In this document: positions 48,601-51,966 of the stretch, in pieces
Layout: every line of letters starts with the position of its first letter
Numbering within the stretch: position 1 is the first letter of the stretch
Assembly: GCA_037176905.1 (NCBI GenBank)
Contig: JBBBWG010029021.1
Coordinates: 3,342 to 55,307 of the forward strand
Origin: Azolla pinnata
Lineage: Eukaryota; Streptophyta; Polypodiopsida; Salviniales; Salviniaceae
Reading direction: 5' to 3'
DNA: 51,966 bases
Notes under the pieces: model-generated
Told to the model about the DNA's origin: nothing
Databases searched by the model: none
The model's input: only the letters and a program-made list of their open reading frames with translations
Program-made: the position numbers and the translations under genes

Positions 48601-49740
48601 AATGAATCATGATCGGTCGATCGATCGTTCGTTCGTCATCGATTTTGTTAATGAATCATGATCGGTCGATCGGTCGATCGATCCACAGATCGCAGTCGAT
48701 CGACCGATCGATTTATTGATGAACCATGATTGATCTTTGAATCGCGATCGATCCATCCATCTATGAATCGCGATCGATCGATCCATCTATGAATCGCGAT
48801 CGATCGATCCACACGTGATCTATATATACGTACATCAGATGTGTACAGATGACGTCGTCTACGACGACGGGATACCGCAGAGGAAGAGAGCCGACCACAG
48901 AAGAGATCTGGGCCGTCCACGTCGGATGGCAGATCTACGCTGGGCGTTGACGTTGACTTTCACACGGCTAGCGCGCAGCTTTGACGAATCGCAAAAGAAA
49001 AAAAAAAAAGAAAACCGAAAAATCGAGAAAAGAAAAGATGCGCCTTTTTGTTTTTCGTTTTTAGTTTTTTTTTAATTTCCCCTTTTTTAATTTCCCTTTT
49101 CTTTTAAAGGAAATTACGGGAAAAAAAAAGGAACGCCTACCAAAAATTCTAAAGTACGTCCCCTTTGCTAACACAGGAAAATCACAAGAACATTTTAGCG
49201 CGCGATCGATCGATCGGATCGAACACCCCGAATCGATTTAATTTGTCGAGCTCGATTAGCATCGCGCATCGATTAAATCGGCTCATGCTCGATCCGTTCC
49301 GATCGATCGCCGGATCGATGTGCGTCGATCGATCGATCGGTTCGGTTCTTTAACAAACAAACAAAAAATAAATCGCCAGCTTTCGTTTAATCGAGGATCA
49401 ATTTCGGTGGTGGAAGGGGCGACGAGGAAATAAAAGGCCAAGGCCTAATTAGTTAGAGGAGGTTAATTAAGTGGGTGCTATAATTTTGAGTGGAATTAGA
49501 TTAAGGTTAGAGGCGCTAATGAGTGATTTGTTGATCTCTTAAGTAGGGATTAAAACAGTAAACACTTTATAATTGTGTGTTGTTGGCTATTTTTCTCCCT
49601 GTTTTAGGGGGGGTTTTTTTTCTGTGGTCGGGGGGATTGCCACATTTTTGTGTTTGTTTTTTTCCTTCTTCCGCACTAACTTTATGTAGGAATTGAACTG
49701 CAATTTCTTTTAGTCACACTCCGTGTTCCGCAGTGTGATT
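45673..49740. other. Gene-poor spacer with simple repeats
   Basis: No convincing gene is seen. Contents are an (ATC)n run near 46195-46213, TCGATCGATCG at about 46541-46556, a (GATC)n run at 47213-47245, (GTTTT)n at about 47561-47583, TTTAGGGTTTAGGG at 47777-47790, (GT)n at 48090-48110 and (GA)n at 48362-48381. From 48510 to 48815 and 49200 to 49340 the sequence is built from GATCGATC and TGAATC(A/G)TGATCG words. An ORF at 46708-46923 (71 residues) shows no family resemblance. Confidence 0.5.
48525..48815. repeat. (ATCG)n palindromic satellite with tandem duplications
   Basis: CGATCGATCGTTCGTCATCG plus ATTTTGTTAATGAATCATGATCGGT is tandemly repeated at about 48568-48668, and ATCGATCCATC(C)ATCTATGAATCGCG is repeated three times at about 48750-48812. 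Every unit is built from the self-complementary word GATC. Confidence 0.8.
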
Positions 49741-49745
49741 GAGTC

Positions 49746-49754
49746 TATATATAG
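49746..49754 (+). promoter_or_regulatory. Probable TATA box of the GH3 gene
   Basis: TATATATAG stands in CG-containing sequence about 300 bp upstream of the GH3 start codon and on the correct strand. A telo-box (AAACCCTAAA, 49856-49865) follows about 100 bp downstream, within the expected leader. I saw no TGTCTC auxin-response element nearby. Confidence 0.55.
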
Positions 49755-49939
49755 AGAGGTGATGAAGCAGAAGCCGATCATCAGCAAAGCTAAGTCATCA
49801 GCGCAGTTAGCAACTCAACTGGTGCAGTGCAGTGTGATCACTGCAGCTAGCAAAAAAACCCTAAATTCCGGCTCTCTCTCCATCAATCATCTGCTGCTAA
49901 TCCGCCATATCCCCCCCCCCTTAACCTCCATCAATCATC

Positions 49940-50052
49940 AACAATCATCATCGATCATCAGCATCGATCAGCATCGATCATCAGCATCGATCAGCATCGA
50001 TCAGCATCGATCAGCATCAGCATCGATCAGCATCGATCAGCATCGATCATCA
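49940..50052 (+). repeat. (CATCGATCAG)n in the GH3 leader
   Basis: About ten CATCGATCAG/CATCGATCATCAG units run from 49948 directly up to the GH3 start codon. The leader also contains C(9) at 49912-49920. Confidence 0.85.
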
Positions 50053-51966
50053 TGCCTGGCCGCCCGCTTCCTGCCGCCATCGCCGATCCTTCCACCCATT
50101 CTCCCTCCATCGATCCTAGCTGCGATGGCGGCTCTCCGGCGGCTGATTCCAGCTGCAACACCCCTCCTCCTCCTCCTCCGATCAACCGATTCCAGCCGAT
50201 TCTGGATCGATTCGATCACATCACCAAGAATGCGGCCTCGATCCAAGCCGATCTGCTCCGCTCCATCGTCCGCGCCAACGCGTCGTGCCAATACCTGCAG
50301 CGATTCGAAGCCCTCCAGGCTCTGGCGAGCAACGATAGTGCCAGCGACGGCGTCGATTCGGCACTGCCGCCGATGAGCGATGCCGAGTACTGCGATGCAT
50401 TCAAGGCGGCGCTCCCTCTGATCAGCCACGCCGACATCGTGCCCTACATCAACAAGATCGTGGAGCACGGCAACGACGGCGAGGGCCGCGGGCTCCTCAC
50501 CTCGGCCCCCGTGCAGGGGCTCTGCCTCAGCTCCGGAACCACCAACGCCAAGGCCAAGTACCTTCTGTACCACGACGGGCTGAAGCAAGGCACGCTGGAG
50601 GTGGGGGGCATCGCCGCAGCCTTCCGCGAACAGTGAGTAGTCGTCCTATCTTCTTTTCCGATCCGCGATTATAATCACAACCCCGTGAATCGTCGCGATG
50701 TCATTAATCCTGCTCCAATCGGGTAGCACAGTAGCGACGATCGGATACGAAATAATTATCGCGGCGGCTCCGTCGCGCCGATCGGCACATGAATCTTGGC
50801 TGCAAGGTTATCGTCGTTTCGTGTAACCGTCGCGCCACGGTCGGCTGCTGATGAATGATCGGCTGCAAATATCGTTGGCGCTCGTCGCTCATATTCCTGC
50901 GACGCCGCGACCAGCTCCATCATCAGTACCGATCCAGCGATCGATCGATCGATCGCTCCGCTGCGACGTTGCGGCAGCCAACGATGAGATTGGCTGCATC
51001 GCTGATCGCGATCAGCTCCATGATGAGTAGTGATCGAGCTGTGATCGACGGAGCGAACATAATCGCTCCGAACATAATGCGGGGGCCGATCATATCGGAG
51101 CCTGCGTTGTCGTTCATCGCGCCACCGCGATCAGCTCCACCGCAGGCGCCGATCGGGGCGGAATCGCTGGCCGCCGGCGTGCTGGATCAGCGGATTGATC
51201 AGCTGCCTCGATCGTCCGACGTCGCTGATGAGCGGCATCAGGGCAGCTGATGAGCGGCATCAGGGCAGCTGATGAGCGGCGTCAGGGCAGCTGACGAGTG
51301 GCATCGGCACTGATCGAACGATCACGGGGCCGATCGGCAGATCAGCTACTTGGTGTCGGATCGCGAGCACGATTTCCGACGCGCCGCGGAATGCGGCGAC
51401 TGATTCGAGTCGATCGAGGAGTAGCATTCGTAGACCATACTGGGCCCCAGACAGAATCCGCAGCGAGCGAGCGAACGATGCAAATCTGTGTGTGTAGGAA
51501 CGAATGAAGTGAGGATGAGGAGAATGATGAGGATGAAGACGATGATGATGATGATGATGATGATGAGCAGGGTGTATCCGGTGGAGGAGGGCGCGAGGAT
51601 CGTGGAGTTCCTGTTCTGCGGCCGGCTGGCGGAGACGCGGGGCGGGCTGACCGCGGGGACGGCGAGCACGCAGATGATCCGGAGCGACGCGTTCCGGGAG
51701 CGGCAGCGGCGCGGCGGCGTGCGGGCGTGCAGCCCGGACGCGGTGGTGCTGGCGGCGGCCGACTGCCGGCAGACCATGTACTGCCACCTGCTGGCGGGGC
51801 TGGTGCACGCGCGCGACGTGCAGGTCGTGAGCGCGCCCTTCGCGTTCACACTGGTGTAGGCGCTGCGGACGCTGGAGGCGGAGTGGCCGCGGCTGTGCCG
51901 CGACATCCGGACGGGGACGCGGGACGCGGCGCGCGTGGCCGACCCGCGGCTCCGGGCGGCCGTGGC
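50052..51966 (+). CDS. GH3 family acyl-acid amido synthetase, N-terminal part, with in-frame stop
   Basis: Exon 1 is 50052-50632 and exon 2 starts at 51571. They join in phase (CA|G gives Gln) and exon 2 runs past the right edge. Exon 1 has a Pro/Ser-rich start, then ITKNAASIQADLLRSIV, YLQRF, AALPLISHADIVPYINKI and the ATP-binding LCLSSGTTNAKAKYL, all GH3 hallmarks. Exon 2 has VEFLFCGRLAETRGGLTAGTAST, CSPDAVVLA, TMYCHLLAGLVHARDVQVV and APFAFTLV, then TAG at 51857-51859. The same frame continues with conserved-looking ALRTLEAEWPRLCRDIRTGT to the edge. GH3 enzymes adenylate jasmonate, auxin or benzoates and conjugate them to amino acids. The gene is either interrupted (CAG to TAG would be one transition) or carries a sequence error. 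The substrate cannot be assigned from this half. Confidence 0.85.
50633..51570 (+). other. GH3 intron with purine-rich acceptor
   Basis: Donor GTGAGT; acceptor GAGCAG at the end of a (GATGAT)n tract (about 51513-51567), where a pyrimidine tract would be expected. The intron is GC-rich and carries GATC palindromes near 50938-50956 and three to four copies of a roughly 26-bp unit, GCAGCTGATGAGCGGCATCA, at about 51225-51305. Confidence 0.6.

Overview
This is a nuclear genomic segment from a land plant. The evidence is spliceosomal intron-exon genes with GT-AG (and two probable GC-AG) introns, and plant-type families: a MALE STERILITY1/MMD1-type PHD-finger protein, a PLS-class PPR protein, a GH3 acyl-amido synthetase, a PRISE/VEP1-type enone reductase, a peroxisomal sulfite oxidase and a CW-MBD protein. 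TTTAGGG/TTAGGG telomere-type motifs and many GATC- and GCATGC-rich satellites add to this. The species cannot be fixed from the sequence; the compact spacing (about one gene per 5 kb) suggests a small to medium genome.

Layout, left to right. 1-2.3 kb: 5' part of an MS1/MMD1-like PHD gene on the minus strand, running off the left edge, with minisatellite-filled introns. 2.3-6.6 kb: microsatellites, a GCATGC tract, CCCTAAAA repeats and a degenerate tandem repeat. 6.66-8.2 kb (+): p23 co-chaperone, five exons. 9.1-12.6 kb (-): a many-exon gene with FANCF-like ends. 14.1-17.5 kb (-): COQ10, four exons. 19.5-23.6 kb (+): DEAD-box RNA helicase, ten exons, with altered motifs. 26.4-29.1 kb (+): PRISE-type reductase, two exons, with the usual catalytic Lys replaced by Glu. 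30.5-32.5 kb (-): CW zinc finger plus methyl-CpG-binding-domain protein. 34-36 kb: telomere-like array and a possible copia gag relic. 36.2-38.2 kb (-): PPR protein. 39.4-43.9 kb (-): sulfite oxidase, twelve exons, ending in Ser-Asn-Leu, with a 340-bp tandem duplication in intron 1. 44-50 kb: gene-poor, with a tRNA-derived SINE candidate and GATC runs. 50.05 kb to the right edge (+): a GH3 gene with an in-frame stop inside a conserved region.

The genes are unrelated housekeeping and developmental loci and do not form a pathway cluster. No new multi-gene system is evident. The points worth a second look are the interrupted GH3, the PRISE active-site change, the unusual helicase motifs, two candidate GC-AG introns, the unresolved middle of the FANCF-like gene and the telomere-type arrays near several 5' ends. 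Exon boundaries were placed by reading frame, splice consensus and remembered family sequence; no alignment was run.
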